Shown here: positions 32,886 through 40,892 of the stretch, in pieces
How positions within the stretch are numbered: the stretch's first letter is position 1
Layout: every line of letters begins with the position of its first letter
Assembly: GCA_965246855.1 (NCBI GenBank)
Contig: CBDFFP010000003.1
Span: 496,001-560,000, forward strand
From: UBA1952 sp965246855
GTDB lineage: Bacteria > Bacteroidota > Bacteroidia > Chitinophagales > Chitinophagaceae
Direction: 5' to 3'
DNA length: 64,000 nt
Notes under the pieces: generated by a model
Databases searched by the model: none
The model's input: only the letters and a program-made list of their open reading frames with translations
What the model was told of the DNA's origin: nothing
Translations under genes and position numbers: made by a program

Positions 32886-34943
32886 ATGAAAAAAATAACC
32901 CTCAGCCTCGCGGCTTTTTCCCTTTTTCTATCGGCAGGTGCGCAGCAGGCTTTTGACCGCAGCGTCCGCCCCAAAGCCGGCCCCGCACCGGTGGTTACCA
33001 TCGGCAAGTCGGAATCCTTTACCCTTGCAAACGGCATGAAAGTCTTTGTGGTGGAAAACCACAAGCTGCCCACCGTGGCCTACTCCATGCAACTGGACAT
33101 TAACCCCGCGCTTGCCGGTCCGAAGGCGGGATTGTCGGAGATTTTTAGCGAGATGCTGACCTCCGGCACTAAATCCCGCTCCTCCGAAAAGCTGGCGACA
33201 GAAATGGACCTGATTGCGGCCCGCATCCGCGCAACGGACGAAGGCATGTACGGCGCCTCCCTGAAACGCCACCAGGATAAGTTGCTGGAACTGATGGCCG
33301 ACATTGCGATGAACGTGAAGTTCACCGACGACGAGTTGGACAAAAGCAAAATGCAGGCGCTCTCCGGTCTGGAAGCCAGCAAGAATGAGCCGGACGCGAT
33401 GCTCCAGAACGTGACCAGCGCCGTGAACTACGGCCCCAACCATATCTACGGCGAAGTGGCCACTTCCAACACGCTGAAAGCCATTACGCTGGCCGACCTC
33501 AAGGCGTACTATGCCACCTATTACCGTCCCAACGTGGCCTACATGGCTGTGGTGGGCGACATTACGGTAGATGAAGTGAAGCCTTTGTTGGAGAAATACT
33601 TCGGCAAATGGCAGCAGGCGGAAGTGCCGACGGCAGCCTATACATTGGCCCCCAATCCGCCGGGCACAGACGTGATTTTCGTACCGCGCGATGCGGCGGT
33701 TCAAAGCGTTTTCAACATCACTTACCCGCTGGACCTGAAGCCCGGAACATCAGACGTGATTAAGGCGCAGGTGACCAACGCGGTGCTGGGCAACGGCTCG
33801 CAGGGCCGCCTGTTCCTGAACCTGCGCGAGGCCCACGGCTGGACCTACGGCGCGTACAGCAATCTGGATATTGACCAGCGCATCGGCAACTTCACGGCCT
33901 ACGCCAAGACGCGCAACGCGGTGACCGATTCGGCCATCAACGAGGTGCTTTCGGAGATGCGCAAGCTGCGCAACGAGCCGGTGAGCGCGCCCGACCTGCA
34001 AGCCTTGATTGCCAACATCAGCGGCTCGTTTGCCATTGGCCTGGAAGACCCGCAGCGCGTGGCGCAATACGCGATCAATACCGAACGCTACAAGCTGCCA
34101 AAGGATTATTACACCAACTACCTGCGCAACCTCTCTGCCGTGACGGCGGCGGACGTGCAGGATATTGCACGCCGTTACATCCGCCCCGAAAACGCACACA
34201 TCATTGTGGTGGGCGACAAGAACGACGTGGCTCCCAAGCTGGCGCGCTTTGCAGAAAATAAGACCATCGACTACCGCGACAACTACGGCAATCCCATCAA
34301 AGCCACTACCACGCAGGCCGTGAGCATGAGCGCCGAGGAAGTGATGAAGAAATACATCTCCGCGCTGGGCGGCGAGGCGACCATTAAGGGGTTGAAGAGC
34401 ATAAAGACTTCTTACAGTGGCTCCCTCATGGGCCGGACGATGGAAGTGGTAGAAACCAAGCAAGGCGGCAAGATGAAGATGATGCAGGTAATGAACGAGC
34501 AGCCAGTAGTGACCCAGATTTACGATGGTGCAAAAATGTCTCAGACGCAAATGGGACAAACGACGGACGTGACCGACGCGGCAACCGTGGCAGATATGAA
34601 ACAACAGGCCGACCTGCAAGCTGACCTTCACCCGGAGATGTATGGCATCACCCGCACGGTGAAAGGAAAAGACGGCGACCTGATTGTGGTGGAAACAATG
34701 GAAGGCACCGATAAAGGCACAGAATACTATGACGCCACCACCGGACTCTTGATGAAGTCGGTGAGCGTGAAAGGCGAGCAGACTACCACCACCGAAATGA
34801 GCGACTACCGCGAAGTGCCCGGCTCCGGCGGCTATAAGGTTCCGTATGCGGTGACGGTTACCGGCGTGGCCCCCGCCCCGCTGGCTATGAAGCTGACGTT
34901 TGTGGAAGTGAACAAGAGCTATCCGGCGCGCATTTTCCAGTAA
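32886..34943 (+). CDS. M16 family protein, non-catalytic subunit with C-terminal LolA-like extension
   Basis: A 685-residue secreted protein (signal ITLSLAAFSLFLSAGAQ). Residues about 35-480 form two M16 domains (LANGMKVFVVENHKLPTVAY; YRPNVAYMAVVGDI; REAHGWTYGAYSNL, the Arg/Tyr motif used for substrate binding). The zinc motif is missing: where HxxEH should stand it reads LSEIFSEML. From about 485 a separate domain begins (AEEVMKKYISALGG), with YDGAKMSQTQMG and TTGLLMKSVSVKGEQ, resembling the LolA/outer-membrane lipoprotein-sorting or DUF4412-like fold. The partner is the active M16 enzyme upstream. The domain call on the extension is tentative. Confidence 0.85.
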   Translation: MKKITLSLAAFSLFLSAGAQQAFDRSVRPKAGPAPVVTIGKSESFTLANGMKVFVVENHKLPTVAYSMQLDINPALAGPKAGLSEIFSEMLTSGTKSRSSEKLATEMDLIAARIRATDEGMYGASLKRHQDKLLELMADIAMNVKFTDDELDKSKMQALSGLEASKNEPDAMLQNVTSAVNYGPNHIYGEVATSNTLKAITLADLKAYYATYYRPNVAYMAVVGDITVDEVKPLLEKYFGKWQQAEVPTAAYTLAPNPPGTDVIFVPRDAAVQSVFNITYPLDLKPGTSDVIKAQVTNAVLGNGSQGRLFLNLREAHGWTYGAYSNLDIDQRIGNFTAYAKTRNAVTDSAINEVLSEMRKLRNEPVSAPDLQALIANISGSFAIGLEDPQRVAQYAINTERYKLPKDYYTNYLRNLSAVTAADVQDIARRYIRPENAHIIVVGDKNDVAPKLARFAENKTIDYRDNYGNPIKATTTQAVSMSAEEVMKKYISALGGEATIKGLKSIKTSYSGSLMGRTMEVVETKQGGKMKMMQVMNEQPVVTQIYDGAKMSQTQMGQTTDVTDAATVADMKQQADLQADLHPEMYGITRTVKGKDGDLIVVETMEGTDKGTEYYDATTGLLMKSVSVKGEQTTTTEMSDYREVPGSGGYKVPYAVTVTGVAPAPLAMKLTFVEVNKSYPARIFQ

Positions 34944-34994
34944 TTGCAGCACGGTTTAGAGGAGGCGCCCGGTTTGGGCGTCTCTACGAAAGAG

Positions 34995-35024
34995 GAACGG
35001 GCCAAAAGGCTCGTTCTTTTTTTA
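34995..35024 (+). terminator. Rho-independent terminator of the M16 operon
   Basis: GAACGGGCC and GGCTCGTTC pair around AAAA and are followed by seven or more T, 52 bp after the M16 stop. Confidence 0.88.
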
Positions 35025-35048
35025 TGAAATAGCTTGACCTTTTTTTCT

Positions 35049-35088
35049 CGCTACCGGGAGAAACCGCTACCGGGAGAAACCGCTACCG
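35049..35088. repeat. 16-bp direct repeat, 2.5 copies (CGCTACCGGGAGAAAC)
   Basis: CGCTACCGGGAGAAAC occurs at 35049 and 35065, with a partial third copy at 35081. The unit differs from the 21-bp array that follows at 35229. The rest of the 554-bp gap 34944-35497 holds the terminator, this repeat and array IV. Confidence 0.85.
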
Positions 35089-35228
35089 CTTCCAACCAAA
35101 AGGAAACAGCAGCCCTGCTCCGGGATTCCGGTTGCGAAGAAAAGGGGAAATCTGTTTAAAATTCAGGCAGTTGTTCCGTAGGAATGGCTTTGGCAAGCGC
35201 CGGTTTCCGGAAGCTTTAGCGGACTTAA

Positions 35229-35408
35229 GGTATTAATACCGTGCAAAAAGGTATCAATACCTAAAAACAAGTTAGCCCTACCTTTTAAAAGGGTACGTAT
35301 ACCTTTTTAAAAGGGATTTTTACCCTTATTTTGGGGATTTTTACCTTTATCAAAGGTATTTTTACCTTTGAATAAGGTATGTTTACCTTAATTTTGGGTA
35401 TTCTTCCC
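35229..35408. repeat. 21-bp tandem array IV: nine units with GGT-N6-ACC dyad
   Basis: GGT (GTT in unit 3, GGG in units 5 and 6) starts at 35229, 35250, 35271, 35292, 35313, 35334, 35355, 35376 and 35397, exactly 21 bp apart. ACC follows after six bases (CCC in the last). The best units are full palindromes such as GGTATTAATACC. The nine-base spacer is A/T-rich. It ends about 90 bp before the ATG of the next gene on the + strand, the closest array to a start codon in the window. Confidence 0.93.
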
Positions 35409-35497
35409 CTGCACTGCGCGAAGCGATAATACGCTTTTGCAGCGCGTTTGCAGGCTTCGCGAAGCTTGTTCTTTATCTCCTTAACCGATCCTTTTCC

Positions 35498-36169
35498 ATG
35501 CCCAACACAAAGCCTTTTCCTTCCAAAGAGAGCGCATATAACATCTACGTGAACGAGGTTGTGCCCTACCTTTTGGCCGAGGCCGCGCGGCTGAACGTGG
35601 ATGCAGCGCAGCAAGCGGCGCTGCCCGGCCTGTTGTCTCACTGGAACACGGCCTATGACAAGACTTCTGTCCCGGTCATGCGTACCCAAATCGACGTCGC
35701 CAAGAAGAACATCGCCAAAGGGGCGCTTACGGGCCTGCTGCGCGAGGTGTATGCCAACCTGCCGAAGACCAGGCTGACGACGATTGACCGCAGCACGTTT
35801 GACATTCCCCTACGCGCACGCCGCACGCGGGCAAAGGCACCTGACTCCATGCCATTGATACTCAACATAAGCACTGCCTATAGCCTGCAACAGAAGATTT
35901 TTTTTAAGGACGCAGACTCGCCCACGAGCCGGGCAAGGCCGAAGGGCATGATGGGCTGTGAAATCTGGTGCTTTATTGGCAGCGCAGACCAGCAGATGGT
36001 GGACGTTAAAGAATATCGGTACGTGGCGCTGGCAAAAACAACGCCGCACACCGTTCATTTTGAAGGGGCTGACGCGGGCAAGACAGCGTTTTATATGCTA
36101 CGCTGGATAAGCACGCGCGGCGAACACGGCCCGTGGAGTGCCACCAAATGGGCGACGATAGTGGGGTAA
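35498..36169 (+). CDS. Conserved Bacteroidota hypothetical protein with Fn3-like C-terminus
   Basis: A 223-residue protein without signal peptide or membrane segment. The N-terminal two thirds are helical (YVNEVVPYLLAEAARLN, LPGLLSHWNTAYDK, AKGALTGLLREVYANLP). The C-terminal part is beta-rich (KGMMGCEIWCFIGS, HTVHFEGADAGKTAFYMLRW, TRGEHGPWSATKWATIV), which looks like a fibronectin type III strand pattern. I recall similar hypothetical proteins in Bacteroidota but know no name or function. It stands alone between two repeat-rich gaps, with array IV upstream and nested palindromes downstream. Confidence 0.7.
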   Translation: MPNTKPFPSKESAYNIYVNEVVPYLLAEAARLNVDAAQQAALPGLLSHWNTAYDKTSVPVMRTQIDVAKKNIAKGALTGLLREVYANLPKTRLTTIDRSTFDIPLRARRTRAKAPDSMPLILNISTAYSLQQKIFFKDADSPTSRARPKGMMGCEIWCFIGSADQQMVDVKEYRYVALAKTTPHTVHFEGADAGKTAFYMLRWISTRGEHGPWSATKWATIVG

Positions 36170-36198
36170 CCCGGTAGGGAGCGCAGGTTTGGTTAGGC

Positions 36199-36313
36199 AG
36201 TGTTGACAGCTCTTGTATCAGACGTTTTTGCAGCCCTGTAGGGGCGCCTGTTTGGTTTAGACAAGACCAAACAAGCGCCCCTACAGGGCTTGCATGCCTG
36301 CTTGTCAACACTG
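36199..36313. repeat. Nested inverted repeat (REP/BIME-like) element
   Basis: Inner arms GCCCTGTAGGGGCGC (from 36233) and GCGCCCCTACAGGGC (to 36289) are perfectly complementary, extended inward by TTTGGT/ACCAAA. Outer arms AGTGTTGACA (about 36200) and TGTCAACACT (to about 36312) pair around them. A further CCCCTACGGGG palindrome follows at about 36335. It occupies the 315-bp gap 36170-36484 and could fold into a long stem if transcribed. Confidence 0.88.
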
Positions 36314-36484
36314 GCCGGGCAATGACCAAACCCACACCCCTACGGGGCTAAAAAGCCCTTGTGGCAACGCTCCTATTCCCTAAACCTTTTTTCCGGCTAC
36401 AAGATTCATAGATTCGGATACACCAGCGTAACAAAAGCGGTGCAGCTTTGCAGTGGTTTTTAAAAACAAACCAATCTCCCCAAG

Positions 36485-37393
36485 ATGAAAATCATTGTTA
36501 CCGGCTCTCTGGGCAACATCAGCAAACCCCTTGCCCAACAACTCGTTGCGGAAGGCCACGACGTAACCGTTGTGAGCAGCAAAGAAGACCGCCGCGCCGA
36601 GATTGAGGCGATGGGCGCAAAAGCCGCTGTTGGCTCCGTGGCGGATGTGGATTTCCTTACCCAAACCTTTACCGGCGCGGACGCGGTCTATGCCATGTCT
36701 CCCCCTGATTTCTCCAAGACCGACATGGTGAAATACCAGGCCGAAAACGGACAGGATTATGCCGAGGCGTTGAAGGCATCGGGCGTGAAGCGCGTGGTGT
36801 TTCTCTCTTCTTTTGGCGCGCACCGCGACAACGGCACGGGCATTATCGTGGGCAAGCACCACGCCGAAAACACGCTGGCTGCCGAGCTTCCGGGCGTTTC
36901 TATGACCGTGCTGCGCCCGGCGTATTTCTACTACAATCTGTATCACCAGATGCCGATGGTGAAGCAGGGTTTCATGGCTGCGAATTATGGCGACGACAAG
37001 ATACCGATGGTGGCTCCGGCGGACATTGCCGCTGTGGCTGCGGAGGAACTGACCCGCACGGCAACGGCGCCGGGCGTGAACGTCCGCTACATTGCGAGCG
37101 ACGAGCGCACGGGCGCGGAAGTAGCCGACGTTTTGGGCAAGGCCATTGGCAACCCGGAATTGAAGTGGATGCAGGTGAGCGATGAGCAATCGCAGGCGGG
37201 CATGGAAGGCGCGGGCATTCCGGCGCAGCTTGCCGGACAACTGAACGAGATGTATGGCGCGCTGCGCGGCGGCGGTGCGATGAGTGAGCATTACGAGCAG
37301 AACCGCCCCGCCGAGATGGGCAAGACAAAGCTGGAAGACTTTGCGCACGAATTTGCGGCAGCGTATAAAAGCGACGCGCAGGGCGGGCATTAA
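36485..37393 (+). CDS. NmrA/SDR-like NAD(P)-binding protein
   Basis: A 302-residue atypical short-chain dehydrogenase. The Rossmann start is MKIIVTGSLGNISKPLAQQL, with a modified glycine motif (TGSLGNIS). AVYAMSPPDFSKTD and RVVFLSSFGAHRDNGTG are typical of NmrA-like/QOR2-type proteins, which sense NADP(H) or reduce quinones. No Tyr-x-x-x-Lys pair in its usual place is obvious; His-His at GKHHAENTL takes its position. Single gene; the next is a GNAT enzyme behind a hairpin. Confidence 0.8.
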   Translation: MKIIVTGSLGNISKPLAQQLVAEGHDVTVVSSKEDRRAEIEAMGAKAAVGSVADVDFLTQTFTGADAVYAMSPPDFSKTDMVKYQAENGQDYAEALKASGVKRVVFLSSFGAHRDNGTGIIVGKHHAENTLAAELPGVSMTVLRPAYFYYNLYHQMPMVKQGFMAANYGDDKIPMVAPADIAAVAAEELTRTATAPGVNVRYIASDERTGAEVADVLGKAIGNPELKWMQVSDEQSQAGMEGAGIPAQLAGQLNEMYGALRGGGAMSEHYEQNRPAEMGKTKLEDFAHEFAAAYKSDAQGGH

Positions 37394-37423
37394 GAGGCAG
37401 TTGTGTTTTATTTTTGTTAGAAG

Positions 37424-37475
37424 GCGGGTCATTGCATCCCGATAGTTATCGGGGTGCAATGACACCGCTTTTTGT
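37424..37475. terminator. Hairpin with T-run after the NmrA-like gene (dispersed-repeat type)
   Basis: GCGGGTCATTGCATCCCGAT pairs with ATCGGGGTGCAATGACACCGC around a short loop, followed by TTTTT on the + strand. The stem resembles the GTCATTGCA...TGCAATGAC elements repeated in many Bacteroidota, and here probably terminates transcription. Confidence 0.78.
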
Positions 37476-37489
37476 AATCGTATCAGGCT

Positions 37490-38029
37490 ATGCCCAACCT
37501 GCAACCCATTCTGGAAGACGCCCGTGTAAAGCTTCGCCCGCTGCGGGCCGATGATTTTGAAACCTTGTATGCCGTTGCGAAAGACCCGCTTATTTGGGAA
37601 CAGCATCCAAGCCGCGACCGCTGGAAACGAGAGGTTTTTGAAACCTTCTTTGAAGGCGCAATGGAGAGCGGCGGCGCCTTCGTGATTCTGGACAAGGCAA
37701 CGGGAGAAGTCATTGGCAGCACCCGGTTTTATGAAAAAGAGGCGGCGAAAAGCAGCTTTGCCATCGGCTATACGTTCTACGCAAGAGCATATTGGGGAAC
37801 GGGAATAAACAGCGCCGTAAAATCGCTGATGCTGGATTATGCTTTCGGGTTTGTAGATGCCGTCTGCTTCCACGTTGGCGCGGGCAACCGGCGCTCTCAG
37901 ATTGCGGTTGAACGGCTGGGCGCGGTGAAGGAAAGCGAGGCTGAAATTGCGTATCACGGCGAGCAGTCTAACCTGAACTACTGCTATAGCCTGCACAAGA
38001 GCGCGTGGCAATCTTCGCATCCGGCGTAA
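37490..38029 (+). CDS. GNAT family N-acetyltransferase (RimJ/RimL-like)
   Basis: A 179-residue acetyltransferase of the RimJ/RimL subgroup: VKLRPLRADDFETLYAVAKDP at the N-terminus, GEVIGSTRFYEKE, the central SFAIGYTFYARAYWGTGIN (acetyl-CoA-binding loop, here Y-W-G-T-G-I-N) and NRRSQIAVERLGAVKE near the end. It acetylates a protein N-terminus or small amine; the target is unknown. TATTTTTG at 37409-37416 could be the promoter, but a terminator-like hairpin stands between it and the ATG. Confidence 0.87.
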   Translation: MPNLQPILEDARVKLRPLRADDFETLYAVAKDPLIWEQHPSRDRWKREVFETFFEGAMESGGAFVILDKATGEVIGSTRFYEKEAAKSSFAIGYTFYARAYWGTGINSAVKSLMLDYAFGFVDAVCFHVGAGNRRSQIAVERLGAVKESEAEIAYHGEQSNLNYCYSLHKSAWQSSHPA

Positions 38030-38208
38030 GCATGTGGTGTGCCTTTGCAGTGAAAAAGCCCACTGTGTGAACGCGCAATGCATTAAGGTTTCAGGCGGAC
38101 AAGCGTTGTAAGCAGGAAAACAACGTCCGGTAGCTATTTACAACTGCTTGTAGCGGCTTTACCACCAGAGGTAGCGGCGGTTTGGAGGGATAAGGCAGAT
38201 GGCCAGAA

Positions 38209-38216
38209 TAATTTTG
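38209..38216 (+). promoter_or_regulatory. -7 promoter element (TAATTTTG) before the HTH-pentapeptide gene
   Basis: TAATTTTG fits TAnnTTTG, 22 bp before the ATG at 38238. TTTG at 38181-38184 may be the -33 element, at slightly long spacing. This argues for the 38238 start rather than one at 38199. Confidence 0.6.
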
Positions 38217-38237
38217 CAGCCACATAATTCCCACCAA

Positions 38238-39146
38238 ATGATCGCAAAATCTATTGGCGATAAAATCGCCGCCGCACGAAAGAAAAACCGTTTATCACAA
38301 GCCGAGCTTGCCAAGCACGTTTCCATCAGCCCACAAGCTGTTGGCAAATGGGAAAGGGGCGAGTCGCTGCCCGACATCACCACGCTCCACCGCTTGGCGG
38401 AGATTCTGGGCGTAGATCTGAATCATTTCTCGGAAAGCTTTCCGTCGGTGACGGTGGAGGCAACGGAGAGCCATACGCCTGCTGCTGTGTCTGCCGAGCA
38501 TCCTGCTCCGCTGGCGGAGAATCCGGTGAAGCCCTTGAAGTGGAATCTTTCGCAGGGCCAGTGGGTAGATACCGATTTTTCCGGCTTGGAAAATCTGGAA
38601 GGAAAGCTCCGGGCCTCCAACCTGAAAAACTGCAAGTTTGTGGCAACTGATTTGGCCGGGCTGTCATTAAGCAGCAACGAGATAACGGGCTGTGATTTCC
38701 GGGGAGCCAACCTGAGCGAATCCAGTATTCAAAGCTGTGAATTGGCAAATAATCTGTTTCCGGAGTGTTCTTTCAGAGGCGCGCGCATTTCCTCCTGCGA
38801 TATCCGGGGATGCGATTTTTCTGAAGCCAACCTGAGCGAGGCCGTTTTTGCTACCAGCGAGCTTAACAACATTCAACTTCGGAACGCTGTTCTGAAAAGC
38901 ACCTTGTTCAAGCTTTCGCAGCTTTCCAATCTGGTGTGGGAAAGTGATTTGGATGGATGTGTGTTTGAACATTGCGCCTTCACGCGTGTGGTGTTTAAAA
39001 ATAGTATGATCACCAACACTTTCTTCCGGTGTCGCCGGATGAAGAGTGTCCGGTTTGAAGATTGCAAGGCAGATTTGCTTTCTTACGAAGCCCTGAAAAG
39101 CACTGGTGCCGACCTGACGGGACTTAGCATTATGACCGCTGTGTAA
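38238..39146 (+). CDS. XRE-type HTH regulator fused to a pentapeptide-repeat domain
   Basis: A 302-residue protein. Residues about 5-62 are a Cro/C1-type helix-turn-helix (GDKIAAARKKNRLSQAELAKHVSISPQAVGKWERG). A linker of about 50 residues follows. From about residue 110 there is a run of degenerate pentapeptide repeats (LRASNLKNCKFVATDLAGLS, GCDFRGANLSESSIQSCEL, GCDFSEANLSEAVFATSEL) with A-(N/D)-L-x-x spacing, forming a right-handed quadrilateral beta-helix. The operator and effector are unknown. It is followed by an AraC regulator 28 bp on. Confidence 0.88.
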   Translation: MIAKSIGDKIAAARKKNRLSQAELAKHVSISPQAVGKWERGESLPDITTLHRLAEILGVDLNHFSESFPSVTVEATESHTPAAVSAEHPAPLAENPVKPLKWNLSQGQWVDTDFSGLENLEGKLRASNLKNCKFVATDLAGLSLSSNEITGCDFRGANLSESSIQSCELANNLFPECSFRGARISSCDIRGCDFSEANLSEAVFATSELNNIQLRNAVLKSTLFKLSQLSNLVWESDLDGCVFEHCAFTRVVFKNSMITNTFFRCRRMKSVRFEDCKADLLSYEALKSTGADLTGLSIMTAV

Positions 39147-39174
39147 CAGCAATTTCCTTAAACATCTCCTTATT

Positions 39175-40086
39175 ATGAAAAGCAATCAGCCGCAACACCT
39201 GAAAACCATTACCGATTATCATCGGCTATTGGGTCTGCCCGCGCCCGTGCATCCGCTGGTGAGCGTGATTCATTTTGAAGACATGCAGTGGAGCGAGGGG
39301 CCGCTGAACATCCTGTTGGGCTATTATTCCATTGCCCTGAAGCGGAACAACCACTGCAAAATCCGGTATGGGCAGCAGGATTTTGACTTTGATGAAGGCA
39401 TGCTTTCCTGCATGGCTCCGGGACAGGTATTGCGCATTGAAAAGCCGGAAGACGGCGTTATCAATGGCGGGCTGCTTGTCTTGATTCACCCCGATTTCCT
39501 GTGGCATACGCCGCTGGCGAAGACGATAAAAAGCTACGGCTATTTTGATTATTCGGTAGCCGAAGCGCTCTTTCTTTCGCCGGGAGAAGAGGAGACAATG
39601 ATGGGGCTGTTGCGCAATATTGAAGGAGAGCTTCGTGCCAATCTGGACAGTTTTAGTCAAGGCATTATCATGGCGCAGATAGAGTTGCTGTTGAGCTATG
39701 CCGACCGTGCGTATCACCGGCAGTTTTTGACGCGGCGAAAAAGCAATCACCAGATTCTGGCGCGCTTGGAAGACGTGCTGGCAACGCAACTGACGGAAGA
39801 ATCGCTGGCGCAAAACGGGCTGCCGACAGTGGGAGCGATTGCCGGTGCGCTGCACCTCTCGCCTACTTACCTGAGCGGGCTTTTAAAAGCCGTTACCGGC
39901 CAAAACACACAGCAGCTTATCCACGACAAGCTGATGGAAAAGGCGAAAGAAAAGCTTTCTACTACGAGCCTTTCAGTGAGCGAGATTGCCTATGAACTGG
40001 GCTTCGAGCATCCGCAGTCTTTCAACAAGTTGTTTAAATCCAAAACCGCGCTTTCGCCGTTGCAGTTCCGGCAGACGTTTAATTAG
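39175..40086 (+). CDS. AraC family transcriptional regulator
   Basis: A 303-residue regulator. Residues 1-190 form a cupin-like sensing domain (YCKIRYGQQDFDFDEGMLSC-like segment, NGGLLVLIHPDFLWHTPLAK). The two AraC helix-turn-helices follow: LPTVGAIAGALHLSPTYLSGLLKAVTGQNTQQLIHDKLMEKAKEKL and SVSEIAYELGFEHPQSFNKLFKSKTALSPLQFR. The ligand is unknown. It is co-directional with the HTH-pentapeptide gene and followed by a strong terminator. Confidence 0.92.
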   Translation: MKSNQPQHLKTITDYHRLLGLPAPVHPLVSVIHFEDMQWSEGPLNILLGYYSIALKRNNHCKIRYGQQDFDFDEGMLSCMAPGQVLRIEKPEDGVINGGLLVLIHPDFLWHTPLAKTIKSYGYFDYSVAEALFLSPGEEETMMGLLRNIEGELRANLDSFSQGIIMAQIELLLSYADRAYHRQFLTRRKSNHQILARLEDVLATQLTEESLAQNGLPTVGAIAGALHLSPTYLSGLLKAVTGQNTQQLIHDKLMEKAKEKLSTTSLSVSEIAYELGFEHPQSFNKLFKSKTALSPLQFRQTFN

Positions 40087-40094
40087 GGAATAGG

Positions 40095-40132
40095 GAAGCG
40101 CTTTTTCGGTAAGAAGGGCGCTTCTGTTTTTT
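40095..40132 (+). terminator. Rho-independent terminator after the AraC gene
   Basis: GAAGCGC (40095-40101) pairs with GCGCTTC (40118-40124), followed by a T-rich run, 9 bp after the AraC stop and just before the convergent SMR gene stop. Confidence 0.82.
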
Positions 40133-40138
40133 ACCTGC

Positions 40139-40462
40139 TTAATGACTGCTTGAAACGGCTTTCAATCCCACTACACTCGCAATAAGGGTGCAGATGAAAA
40201 ACACCCGCCAGAACGTAACCGGCTCTTTGAAAACAAAGATGCCCAGCAGCACCGTTCCCACCGCACCGATGCCTGTCCACACCGCATAAGCCGTGCCCAT
40301 TGGAATAGTTTGAATCGCTTTGCCGAGAAAGCTCATGCTGAGGGTCACGGCAACAAGGAAAGCTACCGTCCAGCCCAAATGCCGGAAGTTGTTCGACAAG
40401 GAAAGACAAGCGGCAAACGCCACTTCAAAAAGGCCGCCGAGGAGGAGATAAAGCCAAGCCAC
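40139..40462 (-). CDS. SMR family transporter, SugE/Gdx-like
   Basis: A 107-residue four-helix small multidrug resistance protein. The start is GTG at 40462, giving the family N-terminus (M)AWLYLLLGGLFEVAFAACL with the essential membrane Glu at residue 13. GTAYAVWTGIGAVGTVLLGIFVFKEP fits the SugE/Gdx guanidinium-exporter branch better than EmrE. The longer frame upstream translates the secG terminator region and was rejected. It stands alone, downstream of the secG terminator. Confidence 0.85.
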   Translation of the reverse strand: MAWLYLLLGGLFEVAFAACLSLSNNFRHLGWTVAFLVAVTLSMSFLGKAIQTIPMGTAYAVWTGIGAVGTVLLGIFVFKEPVTFWRVFFICTLIASVVGLKAVSSSH

Positions 40463-40488
40463 AGGTTTAGGAACAAGGGACGAAAAGA

Positions 40489-40518
40489 AAAATCCCTTCC
40501 GGTTGGGGAAGGGATTTT
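40489..40518 (-). terminator. Rho-independent terminator of the lptE-secG operon
   Basis: AATCCCTTCC and GGAAGGGATT pair around a short loop. Read on the minus strand, T-rich sequence follows, about 25 bp after the secG stop. Confidence 0.85.
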
Positions 40519-40541
40519 GAAATTTTTGAAAAGAACAGGGT

Positions 40542-40892
40542 TTATTTTGCGGGCGCTGGTGCCGGAGCGGGTTTTGCGCCGCCAGCAGCCGGGGCCGCAG
40601 GGCCGCCTTTCGCCGGAGCCGATTTTTGAGCGGGTGCAGGCGCTGCATCTGCCGCGCGGCGGATTTTAGGATACGTCGCTACGGAAATCACGCAGATAGC
40701 GGCAATCAATCCCATAGACACCCACGTGCCTTTCTCCATCACATCGCCCGACTGCTTCACACCCATCACCTGATTGCCGAGCGAGCCGAAGGAACCGGCA
40801 AGGCCACCGCCTTTGGGGTTTTGAACCAACACAAAGAACGCAAGCACAACGCAAAGCAGGATAATCAGAACGGAAAACAGAACGGTGGTCAT
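40542..40892 (-). CDS. secG: Preprotein translocase subunit SecG
   Basis: A 116-residue SecG, which assists SecYE in protein export. Helix 1 is VLFSVLIILLCVVLAFFVLVQ, followed by the typical NPKGGGLAGSFG loop and helix 2 (WVSMGLIAAICVISVAT). The C-terminal 40 residues are a Pro/Ala/Lys tail (APAPAQKSAPAKGGPAAPA), longer than in E. coli but common in Bacteroidota. The ATG overlaps the stop of the preceding gene by 4 bp. Confidence 0.92.
   Translation of the reverse strand: MTTVLFSVLIILLCVVLAFFVLVQNPKGGGLAGSFGSLGNQVMGVKQSGDVMEKGTWVSMGLIAAICVISVATYPKIRRAADAAPAPAQKSAPAKGGPAAPAAGGAKPAPAPAPAK

Noticed and set aside
35285..35689. Minus-strand frame with KVKIP-type repeats in array IV
   Set aside because: It overlaps the start of the conserved hypothetical gene antisense and owes its length to the 21-bp period.
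36380..38083. 567-codon minus-strand frame opposite NmrA and GNAT genes
   Set aside because: It spans two real genes and a hairpin in antisense, and is His/Arg-rich without a family match.
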